DNA of 64,000 nucleotides, taken from contig NZ_CP018632.1 in assembly GCF_002215215.1 (NCBI RefSeq), forward strand, positions 7,374,501-7,438,500. Direction: 5' to 3'. Shown here one piece after another: positions 35,902 to 45,724 of the stretch. The DNA is from Granulosicoccus antarcticus IMCC3135. Its GTDB lineage: Bacteria; Pseudomonadota; Gammaproteobacteria; Granulosicoccales; Granulosicoccaceae. The notes beneath the pieces were generated by a model. The model ran no database searches. It was not told where the DNA came from and saw only the letters and a program-made list of their open reading frames with translations. Made by a program: the position numbers and the translations under genes. The stretch's first letter is position 1; every line of letters starts with the position of its first letter.

Positions 35902-37050
35902 CTAACCAAACTGGCGTCGAAACCGCCATAACCCCAGTGAGAAGTTAAGTCCGCCCAGCACAGACATACCCAGAATCTGCGGCGCCAGGCTGGTGAACGT
36001 AGCGCCCTTGAGCAGCACGGCATAGCCTGCATCAATAAAATAATGCAATGGCGACACCAGCATCAACCAACGCATCACCGTCGGCATGGCTTCAGGTGGC
36101 GTCCAGGCCCCGGACAGGAAAATCATGGGCGCAATCAGCAGGATGATCAGCATGCCTGCCTGCGCCATGTTGCGGGAGAAGGTTGCAATCACCAAGCCCA
36201 GTCCTGAGGTGGTAAACACATACAAGGTGGCCAATCCCAGAAACAACCAGGGGCTTCCCTTGAACGGTACGCCGAAGACACCACCGATGACAAGAAACAG
36301 ACTGATGGCTGTCAACAAGACAATAACCAGGGTCATTGCCAACACCTTTGAGAACATGACCTGAAAAGCACTCAAGGGCGACACCAGCAACTGTTCGATG
36401 GTGCCACGCTCTTTTTCACGAACCATGGCAGCAGCAGGCAGCATCATGGAAAACACGGTAATGATCGTCAGCAATTCTGCGATTGACATGAACCAGCTGT
36501 CTTTCTGATTGGGGTTGAACCAGATCCGATGCCGATCATCCAGCACCGGACCTGAAATGCCCCCGTCGGGAGACAGGCCCTGCTGCTTCATGGCCACTTC
36601 CATCCCATAACGTCCGGCAATCTGCTGCCCATAGGAACTGGCCAGCAAGCCGAGCACCGTATTGGTGGTGTCCACTTGCATCTGCACCGTACTCTGCTCG
36701 CCGCGTAACAGAGATTGCTCAAACCCCTCCGGAATATCCAGCGTCACCATGGCCTTGCCACTGTCCAGATTCTCAATGGTTTCTGAAGAGCGATTCAATG
36801 TGCCGACGTTCTGGAAATAGGGCTCGCGAAAACGGCTTGTCAATTCCCGCGAGGCGTAGCTTGAGTCGCCATCGAAAACCATCAACGAGGCATTGTTCAA
36901 AGACAGGCTGACGCCTGAGCCTGCCCAATAGATGTCGAAGGTAAAGGCATAGATGGTGAAGATAATGAGAATCGTGTCTCTGAGAAGCTGCATCAGCTCC
37001 TTGGAGGTCATGACTCGCATGCGAGTAAACCAGACGCGAGTCGTATTCAT
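35902..37050 (-). CDS. ABC-2 transporter permease (YbhR-like)
   Basis: 382 residues. One N-terminal span, a large extracytoplasmic domain (about 50-185) and five C-terminal spans, with REKERGTIEQLLVSPLSAFQVMFSK as the ABC-2 signature. It belongs to the YbhS/YbhR pair of an exporter with HlyD-type adaptor. Its ATG overlaps the other permease by four bases. Last gene of the five-gene minus-strand unit. Confidence 0.9.
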   Translation of the reverse strand: MNTTRVWFTRMRVMTSKELMQLLRDTILIIFTIYAFTFDIYWAGSGVSLSLNNASLMVFDGDSSYASRELTSRFREPYFQNVGTLNRSSETIENLDSGKAMVTLDIPEGFEQSLLRGEQSTVQMQVDTTNTVLGLLASSYGQQIAGRYGMEVAMKQQGLSPDGGISGPVLDDRHRIWFNPNQKDSWFMSIAELLTIITVFSMMLPAAAMVREKERGTIEQLLVSPLSAFQVMFSKVLAMTLVIVLLTAISLFLVIGGVFGVPFKGSPWLFLGLATLYVFTTSGLGLVIATFSRNMAQAGMLIILLIAPMIFLSGAWTPPEAMPTVMRWLMLVSPLHYFIDAGYAVLLKGATFTSLAPQILGMSVLGGLNFSLGLWRFRRQFG

Positions 37051-38201
37051 GATTTTGGCCGCTTGCTGAAAAGACTATAACCCAGCGCAAACAGCGCCGC
37101 CGCATAAAGCGTCAGAATGAGCAGGTCCTGCCACAAGTCAATCATGCCTGTGCCCTTCAGAAAGGTGCCTGTCACAATATCGGCGTAGTACATGGCAGGT
37201 AGAGCATGTGCGATCACCTGAGCCTGCCCGGACAGTGAAGGTATGGGCACCAGCACACCTGAATACAAAGCAGCGGGCACCACAGTGGCAATCGCGGTGA
37301 CAACCATCGCCGCCACCTGTGTCTCAACCAGTACGGATATCACAAGTCCGATACCGGTAGTGCACATAACATAGATGCTCGTGGCCAGCAGAAAGAAGAC
37401 AAAATCGCCCTTGAAGGGTGCTTCAAACAGGAAGGTTGCCAGCAACCACAGAATAATGGAATTCACCACAGACATGAGCACATAGGGTGTGACCTTGCCA
37501 ATCAGGAACTCTGCCCGCGATACGGTGGATGCATAGATGTTGTAGATCGAGCCACGCTCTTTTTCGCGCACCACGCCCAGGGCGGTCAGAAAGGGTGGGG
37601 ACACCATCAGGATCACCATGATCAGTTTGGGCGCAATGGACCAGGTGCTCAACAAACTCTGGTTGTACAGATAGCGCACGCTGACAACCACCGGAGCCAG
37701 GGCTTTTGCCGCAAATTCTGCACTGACCCCTTTGGCATTACTCAGATAGTTGGCGAGCAACTCCGAAGAATAAGCCGAGTTGATGGCACTGATATAACCC
37801 TTGGTCGTCGATGCCCTGGAGGGAAAGGTACCATCCAGCATGCTCTGTACCGGCGCCGATTTTCCGGCCAGCAGATTCTCTTCGAAGTGTTCGGGAATGA
37901 CAATGAAGGCTCGCAGTTCATTGGTGGACAACTTCTCTGCCAGCAATGCTTCATCGCGGGAGTAGCCTTTGAAATCGAAATACCGCGAGCTGGTGTAACG
38001 AGAAGCGTAGTCGCGGCTGAGCTGGGAATTGTCATAGTCGACGATAGCAAACGGGATGTCCTCGACGTCCAGCGAAAGCCCGTAGCCAAACAACAGCATC
38101 AGCATGGCGGGCACCACGAAGGCGAGCACCAGAAACAGACGATCGCGCACAATCTCGCGCCACTCCTTGGAGATGACAGCCTGGATTCGATAGATATTCA
38201 T
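37047..38201 (-). CDS. ABC-2 transporter permease (YbhS-like)
   Basis: 384 residues with the same layout as its partner: N-terminal span (LVLAFVVPAMLMLLFGYGLS), extracytoplasmic domain and five C-terminal spans; signature REKERGSIYNIYASTVSRAEFLIGK. The two permeases would form the heterodimeric channel. Four-base overlaps on both sides (ATGA) show coupled translation with the ATPase and the second permease. Confidence 0.9.
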   Translation of the reverse strand: MNIYRIQAVISKEWREIVRDRLFLVLAFVVPAMLMLLFGYGLSLDVEDIPFAIVDYDNSQLSRDYASRYTSSRYFDFKGYSRDEALLAEKLSTNELRAFIVIPEHFEENLLAGKSAPVQSMLDGTFPSRASTTKGYISAINSAYSSELLANYLSNAKGVSAEFAAKALAPVVVSVRYLYNQSLLSTWSIAPKLIMVILMVSPPFLTALGVVREKERGSIYNIYASTVSRAEFLIGKVTPYVLMSVVNSIILWLLATFLFEAPFKGDFVFFLLATSIYVMCTTGIGLVISVLVETQVAAMVVTAIATVVPAALYSGVLVPIPSLSGQAQVIAHALPAMYYADIVTGTFLKGTGMIDLWQDLLILTLYAAALFALGYSLFSKRPKS

Positions 38202-40177
38202 GCCGCATTCTGCTCGGTGGCTTTCTCTTCCTGTAATACCCGGTAGACGAATACATCCTCCATCGACAGAGCGCGTGCCTGCATGCCCAGCACCTGTATA
38301 CCGGCATTGCCCAACAACGATTCAATTCTTGCCCGGCTCTGCTGAGAGTCAGCGGACCACAAATGAATCTTTCGACCGAACAGGGCTGCCCCTTTGTACT
38401 CGGCTTCTTCGAGTACACCCAGAGCGACAATGGGATTGTCCACAGACACTTCCAGCAAACCGCCCGCCTCTGCTGTTACCGCACTTTTCATGTTGTCGGG
38501 CGTGTCATCAGCCACGACACGTCCGGCATACATCAGCGCCAGGTGGTCACAATGTTCTGCTTCACTCATGTAGTGCGTGGTCACCAGAATGGTGACGTTC
38601 TGAACACGCGAAAGATTGAAGAGAATTTCCCAGAAACGCCTACGGCCCAGTGGATCCACACCGGATGTAGGCTCATCCAGAAACAGGATTTGTGGCTTGT
38701 GTACCAAAGCACAACCCAGCGCCAGGCGCTGACGCAAGCCCATCGGCAAGCTACCTGCCAATTCCTTTTCATGACCTTGCAAACCTGCCAGCTCAATGAT
38801 CCAGGCTCCTCGCTCGCGTCGTGTTTTCGGATCCAGGCCATAGACACCGGCAAACAGGTTGATGTTTTCACTCACGGATAAATCCAGATACAAGGAAAAC
38901 GCCTGCGACATATAGCCGATGCGCTGTTTGATCAATTGCGCTGCAGTAGCCATGCTGGCCCCGGCAACCGTGCCTTCACCACTGCTGGGCAATTGAATAC
39001 CTGTCAGCATCTTGATGGCCGTCGTCTTGCCGGCACCATTGGCTCCCAGCAATCCGAATATTTCGCCTTTGGGCACCGTGAAGGAAATCTTGTCGACCGC
39101 TGTAAAATCGTTGAAACGCTTGCTCAATTCATGCGCTTCGATGGCCACACCGTCGCTGTTATCGGTGGTTGGTTCGAAAACGGGTAGTGCGGCAACCACA
39201 TCACCTTCCTGGCGCAACTTGGCAACAAAGACATCCTCCAGTCCTGGCGACTCACATTCCAGATGACGGATGGTGAAGTCCGACAGAAAGTCACGCAGAC
39301 GCTTTTCCGCTTTCGGCGCGTCGGCCTCATCCACCCAGATTCGAATACGAGTACCTACCGCTTCTATCTGTTCGAACTGTTTCCCCAGCGCAAGTAGCGC
39401 CCGGGCTTGTGATTCCACCTCAATGGTAATCATCGTGCCTTGTGCCAGATTGCCAATGACATCCGGTTCGCCTTCCGCCAGAACCTTGCCTTGATACATC
39501 AAGGCGGCACGCTGAAAACGGGTAGCCTCATCCATATAGGCGGTCGAGACCAGAGCTGTAATACCTTGCTCGCGTAGCAGCTTGGCCAGAATACTCCAGA
39601 AATCGCGGCGTGAAACCGGATCGACACCGGTAGTCGGCTCATCCAGGATGATCAGCTCCGGTTCATGAATCAGCGTACACACCAGACCCAGTTTCTGTTT
39701 CATGCCGCCCGACAGATTCTTCATGGGCCTGTCACGAAATTTCTCCAGTCGTGTCATGCCCAGCAAACGATTCTTGCGGCGGGTCAGTTCATCTTCTGGA
39801 ACCAGCCTCAAGCGTGCGAAAAAATCAATATTTTCCTCAACCGACAAGTCTGGATACATATTCAGGCCCAGGCCCTGCGGCATGAAACCAATGCGCTGCT
39901 TGACCTTCTCCGCGCTGGCTTCCGAGTCAACCATCGTGTCAAATACCTGCAGTGTTCCTGCCTCGAAAGACAACACACCGGCCACAGCCTTCATGAAACT
40001 GCTCTTGCCGGCGCCATCAGGGCCGATCAGACCGTAGATCTCACCCTTGCGAATGTTGATATCGATAGAGTTGACCGCCACGGTTTTGCCATAGCGCTTG
40101 CAGAAACCCTTGGCGCTGACAGCGATAGCTGCAGACTCGCCAAGCTCGCTGTTGTGGACCTGTTCAGTCATTGCCAT
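38198..40177 (-). CDS. Tandem ABC ATPase (YbhF-like) of an ABC-2 exporter
   Basis: 659 residues with two nucleotide-binding domains. The first has GPDGAGKSS, LSGGMKQKL and LIILDEPTTGVD; the second has GANGAGKTT, LPMGLRQRLAL in place of LSGGQ, and ILFLDEPTSGVD. E. coli YbhF has the same replaced second signature, so this is normal for the family. I start it at an ATG at 40177 that lies just beyond the HlyD stop at 40203; the open frame upstream overlaps that gene. With the adaptor, two permeases and TolC-type channel it forms a tripartite drug or cation exporter. Confidence 0.9.
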   Translation of the reverse strand: MAMTEQVHNSELGESAAIAVSAKGFCKRYGKTVAVNSIDINIRKGEIYGLIGPDGAGKSSFMKAVAGVLSFEAGTLQVFDTMVDSEASAEKVKQRIGFMPQGLGLNMYPDLSVEENIDFFARLRLVPEDELTRRKNRLLGMTRLEKFRDRPMKNLSGGMKQKLGLVCTLIHEPELIILDEPTTGVDPVSRRDFWSILAKLLREQGITALVSTAYMDEATRFQRAALMYQGKVLAEGEPDVIGNLAQGTMITIEVESQARALLALGKQFEQIEAVGTRIRIWVDEADAPKAEKRLRDFLSDFTIRHLECESPGLEDVFVAKLRQEGDVVAALPVFEPTTDNSDGVAIEAHELSKRFNDFTAVDKISFTVPKGEIFGLLGANGAGKTTAIKMLTGIQLPSSGEGTVAGASMATAAQLIKQRIGYMSQAFSLYLDLSVSENINLFAGVYGLDPKTRRERGAWIIELAGLQGHEKELAGSLPMGLRQRLALGCALVHKPQILFLDEPTSGVDPLGRRRFWEILFNLSRVQNVTILVTTHYMSEAEHCDHLALMYAGRVVADDTPDNMKSAVTAEAGGLLEVSVDNPIVALGVLEEAEYKGAALFGRKIHLWSADSQQSRARIESLLGNAGIQVLGMQARALSMEDVFVYRVLQEEKATEQNAA

Positions 40178-40202
40178 TTCTCTGCTGTCCGTTTCAACCG
40201 GC

Positions 40203-41114
40203 CTACCAGCGTGGCTTTGCCCATTCGACAGACTCATCCCATCGTATGACCGCATCAGCAGGGATACCCGGGCTCAGGCGATGTTCGGCATTGTCAGTGA
40301 CTGCCAGCTTCACCGCATAGACCAGCTTGACGCGTTCATCAGGTGTCTGAACTTCCTTGGGGGTGAACTCCGCCCGGCTGGAGATATAGCTGACAGTTGC
40401 GTCATAAGGTTGATCAGGAAAGGCATCCGAGTAGATCTTTGCCGGCAGACCCAGGCGCAGTTGACCAATCCGATTCTCTGGCACATAGACCTTCAGGTGC
40501 AACTTGTCCATATTGACCAGTGTCAGTACCGGAGAGCCCGCTGCGATAATCACACCCGGTTCATGCAGGCGATTGGTAACAATGCCATCAGAAGGTGCTG
40601 TCAAAGTCATTTCATCCTGCGCCACACAGGCCTCGTCATAGGCCGCCTCTGCCTGATTCAACTGAGCCTCGGCTGCTGTTCGCTTTTCCTGCGCCACCGT
40701 GTCAGCCAATTGAGCCTGTTCCGCTTCACGTTTTGTGGCCGTACCTTCAGCGTACAGTTCCTCGTAACGTTTGGCATCACGTTCTGTCTGCTCGCACTGA
40801 CTACTGACGGCTTCCACTTCATGCCTTACAGCTTCGGCAGCCTGTTCAGCCTGGCGCACCTTGGCCTCTATCTCGCCCGCTTCCAGCTCTACCAGTACAT
40901 CACCGGTACTCACCGAATCACCTTCTTCAACAGTGATTCTGGCAATGCGTCCCGGATACTTGCTGGACACAGACACCATGTCACCTTCGATTCGGCCATT
41001 GGCCTGCACCAGCCCATCGGGCAAGGGGTCGACTTCCACAAATTGGGTGTAAGCCCACCAGGAACCGATGGCGATTACAATCAGGGCGAACAGAGGGATA
41101 AGCTTTTTCATCAT
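40203..41114 (-). CDS. HlyD/membrane fusion adaptor (YbhG-like)
   Basis: 303 residues. One N-terminal span (LIPLFALIVIAIGSWWAY), then a lipoyl half motif (ISVEEGDSVSTGDVLVELE read as RITVEEGDSVSTGDVL), a coiled-coil hairpin rich in Glu/Ala/Gln (about 90-180) and the second half with TAPSDGIVTNRLHEPG. It bridges the inner-membrane ABC-2 pump and the outer-membrane channel. GGAAA lies before the ATG. Second gene of the unit, 29 bases after the TolC-like gene. Confidence 0.92.
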   Translation of the reverse strand: MMKKLIPLFALIVIAIGSWWAYTQFVEVDPLPDGLVQANGRIEGDMVSVSSKYPGRIARITVEEGDSVSTGDVLVELEAGEIEAKVRQAEQAAEAVRHEVEAVSSQCEQTERDAKRYEELYAEGTATKREAEQAQLADTVAQEKRTAAEAQLNQAEAAYDEACVAQDEMTLTAPSDGIVTNRLHEPGVIIAAGSPVLTLVNMDKLHLKVYVPENRIGQLRLGLPAKIYSDAFPDQPYDATVSYISSRAEFTPKEVQTPDERVKLVYAVKLAVTDNAEHRLSPGIPADAVIRWDESVEWAKPRW

Positions 41115-41143
41115 GATTTCCAGATTTGATATCAGGGCCGGAG

Positions 41144-42454
41144 CTACAGCACACCCAGTGATCGCGCCAGCTTGAGCCGAGCCAATGCCGCGTCATAGCG
41201 GGCATCGTTGTTATTGAGTTGACTGACTGAACGCAATGCTTCTGCATCGAGCACTTCGGTATTGGTGCCGATTCCGTTCTGGTAGCGATCTTTGGCTACT
41301 TTCAGATTCTGCTCGGCCTGCGCAACGGCCTTCTGTGCCACATCCATACGGCGTCGAGCCTCGTTGATGGACAGCCATGCACTACGCACTTGCAATCGAA
41401 TGCCGGAGTCCAGATCGGCATTCAGATCGCGCGCAGATTGCGCCTGTTGCTCAAGCGCACTGGCACGATGCTTCGCCAGACCACCATCGTAGAGCGCCCA
41501 GGAAACACCCAGCGCCACCGATGCAAGATTCTGATCATCGAGCGTCTCGTTTTCCAGATAACGATAGGTCGCGTTCAAGCCCACGGTTGGCAGCGTGCTT
41601 CCCCGCTCAGCTTTTCCTTGCAGGGACAAAGCGGATGACTTGTTGAGCAGCGCTGACAACTCACTGCGATTATCCAGTGCAGTCGTCGTCAATTGATCCA
41701 GCTCGTCTACGCGCGCCAGTGGATCTACCTGCGGCATGACTTCATCCAGAGACACCTCGGCCTCCAGGGCACGTCCCAATTGCCGGTTATAAGCGGCTTT
41801 GGCGATATCCAGACCGTTTGCTGTCTGCAGGGCCTTTTGCTGTGCGTTGGCCAGTGATACCTGGACGGCGAGCAAATCGTTCTGGGGCACTAGACCCTTG
41901 TTGAAGAAATTTTCGACATCCGTTGCGTGGCCCTGAAGAGAGTCAACGTTCGCGTTCGCCACCTCAACCGCATGTGTAGCCCGCAGTACCAGCACGAAGG
42001 CATCAGCAACAGCCAGTTTCAGATTCTGTACGGCGGCTACCTCCTGATCGCGATTAGCCTCCAGAGCTGCATTGGCAGCACTGATACCGTTGCTGATCTG
42101 GCCGCCAGTGTACAAAGGCAGGTTGAGCTGCGCGCTGGCGGCAAGAAAGTTGTCATGACTGACAGCATCAGGCAGTGTCAGACCCAGTGCGCTCAGATCC
42201 AGACCCGGCGTATCGTCCAGCTGCGTGAACGCTGCATCCACATTCACCGTGGGCAATCGGCGCGCCTTGGCAGCCGAGACGCTCGCTGCAGCCGCCTGTG
42301 TCTGGGATTTCATAGCCTGTAGTGACTGGTCCGAGGACAATGCCACGCCCCATGCCTCTTCCAGAGTCTCAGCGTGGCTGACAGACAGCGGCAGTGCCAA
42401 ACAGGACAGCACAATGATGATTTGATAAGGGTTCACAAGAATCCATCCAGCCAA
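41144..42454 (-). CDS. TolC family outer-membrane channel
   Basis: 436 residues. A signal sequence (IIIVLSCLALPLSVSHA) precedes a typical TolC repeat: ETLEEAWGVALSSDQSLQAM near the start, two helical barrels with Ala/Gln-rich coils (SQTQAAAASVSAAKARRLP) and beta strands such as TVNVDAAFTQL and VGLNATYRYLEN. It ends VLDAEALRSVSQ...ARSLGVL, a common TolC tail. The start is a TTG at 42454 or a GTG at 42436, neither with a strong ribosome site. It is the first gene of the exporter unit, so the pump carries a dedicated outer channel. Confidence 0.9.
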   Translation of the reverse strand: MAGWILVNPYQIIIVLSCLALPLSVSHAETLEEAWGVALSSDQSLQAMKSQTQAAAASVSAAKARRLPTVNVDAAFTQLDDTPGLDLSALGLTLPDAVSHDNFLAASAQLNLPLYTGGQISNGISAANAALEANRDQEVAAVQNLKLAVADAFVLVLRATHAVEVANANVDSLQGHATDVENFFNKGLVPQNDLLAVQVSLANAQQKALQTANGLDIAKAAYNRQLGRALEAEVSLDEVMPQVDPLARVDELDQLTTTALDNRSELSALLNKSSALSLQGKAERGSTLPTVGLNATYRYLENETLDDQNLASVALGVSWALYDGGLAKHRASALEQQAQSARDLNADLDSGIRLQVRSAWLSINEARRRMDVAQKAVAQAEQNLKVAKDRYQNGIGTNTEVLDAEALRSVSQLNNNDARYDAALARLKLARSLGVL

Positions 42455-42680
42455 GGTTCATGACGAAAAAACACATTCGACACATATGCTCACCCAACTC
42501 CCTCGCGCGCACCACCCGCAATATCCGACACCACCCTGTGGAAACTACCTACTTTTTCACCTTATTCGCTCTTGCTCCTAATGCCGATGAACCAGAATCA
42601 CATTTCGGAATGCAGCATTTCAGTTAACATTCAAAGAATCACGAAGCAATTCGTCTACCCCGCAATGAAGCCAAACTGAC

Positions 42681-45038
42681 GTGCCAGGCACCTCCCACAC
42701 TCTGACACCACGCTGGCGCCGCTGGACGCCGTTGCTGACGGGGATTTGTCTGGTAGGACTGACACTCATCGGCTGGCAAGCTCTGGAACGACATAGGCAA
42801 AACGAACTCAGCAATGCTGCATCCGTAGCCGGCGGATGGATGGCAGTTGCCGTCACCAGAGACCTGCAAGCACGCATTGCCACCCTGGAAAAGCTGGCTG
42901 AGCGATGGCCAGCTGGCTATACACCGGACAAAAATCGCCCGGGGATCGATTCCTTGATAGCACTACCCGGCTTTCAAACCCTTGGATGGGTCGATGAATC
43001 CCATACCGTCCTGCAACTGAACCCGGTGACGAGCGATGGGGCCACGCCACCTCGCGCTCTGGCCACCCCTTCTGCAATCATAGAAGCGGCCATGTCTGCA
43101 ATCGGCGAACAACAACATCTGACGGTGTCCGAGCCCTTCCTGCTCGACAACGGAAAGCCCGCACTCGCCTTCTTTGCACGAGTAGAACAAGGCGCTGGAC
43201 TACTGATGGCCGAACTCGAGCTGGCAGACTGGCTTGACAGTTTGTTGCTTGGAGACACCCGTGGGCTCACCTATAGTCGGGTATTACTCCAGGATCAACA
43301 GGTTTACGAACACACCAGCGACGATGAAGACACGGTGTACGGTCCGCCCGTTACCAATCTGTTTTCTACCTACGCGCTGAGCTGGTCCATTCAAGTCAGG
43401 TCGAGTAACTGGCCACTGGCACGAATGAATTCGATTTTCTCAACAGCCTTCCTGGTCTTGAGTCTGCTTTTATCCGGAATAACAGCCTGGTTCGTCAGAG
43501 TAAAACTAAAGTCGGCTGAGCAAGCAGGAGAGTTGTTCCTCAACACCCAGCAATTGAAATCCTTATGGAAGAGCCTGCCTGGCATGGTCTTTCGAAAGAT
43601 ACTGCGTGACAAAGGTAATCAAAGCCATATGGGCGAAGGATGCCTGACATTGAGCGGGTACGAAAAGGCTGAGTTCGAGCGCGGTAGCATCCTTTGGGAA
43701 GACATTATCAATCCGAACGATCGAGCTCTCAGGCAAGAGCAGATCGCCATGGCAAATGCCAGCAGTCCGAACTATTTTGCCGAATACAGAATTTCCTGCA
43801 AAGACAAGCGCTTGAAATGGGTATTGGAGAGAGGTCGAATGACTTTCGACAAACTCGGCAACAAGACAATCATTGATGGCCTGGTTATTGATGCCACACC
43901 GCGTAAACAGACAGAAACCGCACTGATCGAGGCTGAGGGCTATGCACAGGCAATCGTCGATACAGCCGCTGAAGCAGTCATCACCATCGACGAACTGGGA
44001 GTCATCGAGTCGTTCAACCGGGCCGCGGAAACGATGTTTGGCTATTGTCAGCAAGCCGCTATCGGCATGGAAGTCACGCAATTGATGCCCGAGCATTACC
44101 GCCGGGATCACCAGGGTCATGTCGATCAGCATGTTGCCGAAGCCGGCACCGTCAAGCACATCAGCGGCAGAGAGCTCACCGGCAAACGCAAGGACGGCAC
44201 CATATTCCCGATTCAACTATCCATCAGCGCCTTTCAGGGTCAGCAGGGACGACGGTTCGTTGGGCTATTACGCGATCTGTCAGTACAGCGTGCAGCGGAA
44301 CAGGAAGCCCGGGTGCATCGCGGGCGACTTGCTCATATCGACCGGGTCAACATTCTGGGAGAGATGGCAACCGGCATCGCGCATGAAATCAATCAGCCAC
44401 TGAGCGCCATTTCCATGTACGCACAGTCCTGCCTGCGCTACCTGGATGCGGGTAATCCCAAACCTGACAGACTGCACGAAGCGCTGGAAAAACTCAGCCA
44501 GCAGGCACACCGGGCAGGTGCTGTCATAGAGCATATGCAACAGTTTGCGCGCCAGAGAGACAGCGATCGTGAACAGTTCGATTGCAATAACCTTATCCGC
44601 CAGGTCGTGACTCTGGCAGATTCGGAAGCCGTCATGAGGAATATCGACATGGTGCTTGATCTAGACGCACACCCCTGCTGCGCACTCGGTGACGTTGTTC
44701 AGATCGAACAAGTCATACTGAACCTGCTTCGCAATGGTATGGAGTCGATGGAAAGTGTGAACTGCCAGCATGGAAGACAGATCAGCCTGTCTACCCGGTG
44801 TGATGGCGACACACTCACCGTTGCGGTTTCTGACAGTGGCACAGGAGTATCCGCAGAATCTGCCGACATTTTGTTTCAACCCTTCAAATCCACCAAAAAG
44901 ATGGGCATGGGCGTTGGCCTGACCATTTGCCAATCCATTGTTCAGGCACACGGTGGCGAACTGGGTTTTAGTAATAACAAGGATCACGGTGCAACCTTCC
45001 AGTTCACCTTGCCGAATTTTTCAACGGAAAAAACATGA
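42681..45038 (+). CDS. FixL/TodS-like sensor histidine kinase with periplasmic domain and PAS domains
   Basis: 785 residues from a GTG. Spans near 17-36 and 252-274 enclose a periplasmic domain of about 210 residues (weakly CHASE-like). A first PAS (about 290-405) and a second PAS (about 420-535) follow, then HisKA with His568 (GIAHEINQPLSAI) and an HATPase domain (NLLRNGMESM, DSGTGVS, GMGVGLTIC). The second PAS aligns without gaps to FixL of Bradyrhizobium over MPEHYRRDHQG...ISGRELTGKRKDG: His477 falls on the haem ligand and Arg497 on the distal Arg. This is suggestive of oxygen sensing, not proof, because haem-free relatives share parts of the motif. Its stop overlaps the FixJ-like gene by four bases. 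Confidence 0.88.
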   Translation: MPGTSHTLTPRWRRWTPLLTGICLVGLTLIGWQALERHRQNELSNAASVAGGWMAVAVTRDLQARIATLEKLAERWPAGYTPDKNRPGIDSLIALPGFQTLGWVDESHTVLQLNPVTSDGATPPRALATPSAIIEAAMSAIGEQQHLTVSEPFLLDNGKPALAFFARVEQGAGLLMAELELADWLDSLLLGDTRGLTYSRVLLQDQQVYEHTSDDEDTVYGPPVTNLFSTYALSWSIQVRSSNWPLARMNSIFSTAFLVLSLLLSGITAWFVRVKLKSAEQAGELFLNTQQLKSLWKSLPGMVFRKILRDKGNQSHMGEGCLTLSGYEKAEFERGSILWEDIINPNDRALRQEQIAMANASSPNYFAEYRISCKDKRLKWVLERGRMTFDKLGNKTIIDGLVIDATPRKQTETALIEAEGYAQAIVDTAAEAVITIDELGVIESFNRAAETMFGYCQQAAIGMEVTQLMPEHYRRDHQGHVDQHVAEAGTVKHISGRELTGKRKDGTIFPIQLSISAFQGQQGRRFVGLLRDLSVQRAAEQEARVHRGRLAHIDRVNILGEMATGIAHEINQPLSAISMYAQSCLRYLDAGNPKPDRLHEALEKLSQQAHRAGAVIEHMQQFARQRDSDREQFDCNNLIRQVVTLADSEAVMRNIDMVLDLDAHPCCALGDVVQIEQVILNLLRNGMESMESVNCQHGRQISLSTRCDGDTLTVAVSDSGTGVSAESADILFQPFKSTKKMGMGVGLTICQSIVQAHGGELGFSNNKDHGATFQFTLPNFSTEKT

Positions 45039-45658
45039 ACACAAGCACTCAACTCGTCTTCATTGTGGACGACGATGAAGCGGTTCGCGACTCGATGAGC
45101 ATGTTGCTGGACACCATCGATATTGCCCATCAATGCTTCGGCTCAGCGGCAGAGTTTCTGGACTTCTACGATGGCAGTCAACGAGGTTGTCTGGTATTGG
45201 ACATTCGCATGCCGGGCATGAACGGCCTGGAGCTACAGAAAGAATTGAATCGACGCGAGGCATTACTGCCCATCATCTTCATCACGGGTCACGGCGATAT
45301 TCCCATGGCGGTCGATGCCATGCGTAACGGTGCTCTGGATTTCATGCGCAAACCCATTCGCGAACAGGACCTGCTGGACAGAATTCAGCAAGCTCTCAGC
45401 TATGAAGCTGGCGAGCGTAGCAATCGGGCGACGAGTGAAAATTTGAAAAACCTGATTGCAACCTTGACACTAAAAGAGCATGAAGTTTTCAAGCGTGTCG
45501 CCGATGGCCAGGCAAACAAGGTCATCGCTCTGGAACTGGGTGTCAGTGAACGAACCGTTGAGGTGCATCGGGCGCATGTCATGCAAAAACTGTGTGTCCG
45601 CTCTCTGGCTGATCTTGTCAGAATCAATCTACTAAGCAGTGGTCAGCTTGCGGGCTGA
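45035..45658 (+). CDS. FixJ-family response regulator
   Basis: 207 residues. Receiver with the acidic pocket VDDDEA, phosphoacceptor Asp56 in LVLDIRMPGMNG, Thr in FITGHGDIPMAV and Lys in MRKPI; then a LuxR/FixJ helix-turn-helix (LTLKEHEVFKRVADGQANKVIALELGVSERTVEVHR). The spelling IPMAVDAMRNGALDF is the FixJ/TodT group signature. It is coupled to the kinase by an ATGA overlap. Targets cannot be seen; the zinc alcohol dehydrogenase 0.6 kb downstream is a candidate. Confidence 0.93.
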   Translation: MNTSTQLVFIVDDDEAVRDSMSMLLDTIDIAHQCFGSAAEFLDFYDGSQRGCLVLDIRMPGMNGLELQKELNRREALLPIIFITGHGDIPMAVDAMRNGALDFMRKPIREQDLLDRIQQALSYEAGERSNRATSENLKNLIATLTLKEHEVFKRVADGQANKVIALELGVSERTVEVHRAHVMQKLCVRSLADLVRINLLSSGQLAG

Positions 45659-45724
45659 GAACACCGGGTCCGAATCACTTCTACGTAAAATCCCTTATAT
45701 TCATGAAGCGATGCTCTGGTGACA

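Noticed and set aside
38198-40177. Degenerate second ABC signature (LPMGLRQRL instead of LSGGQ) as a sign of inactivation
   Set aside because: E. coli YbhF carries the same kind of replacement, so this is normal for the subfamily.
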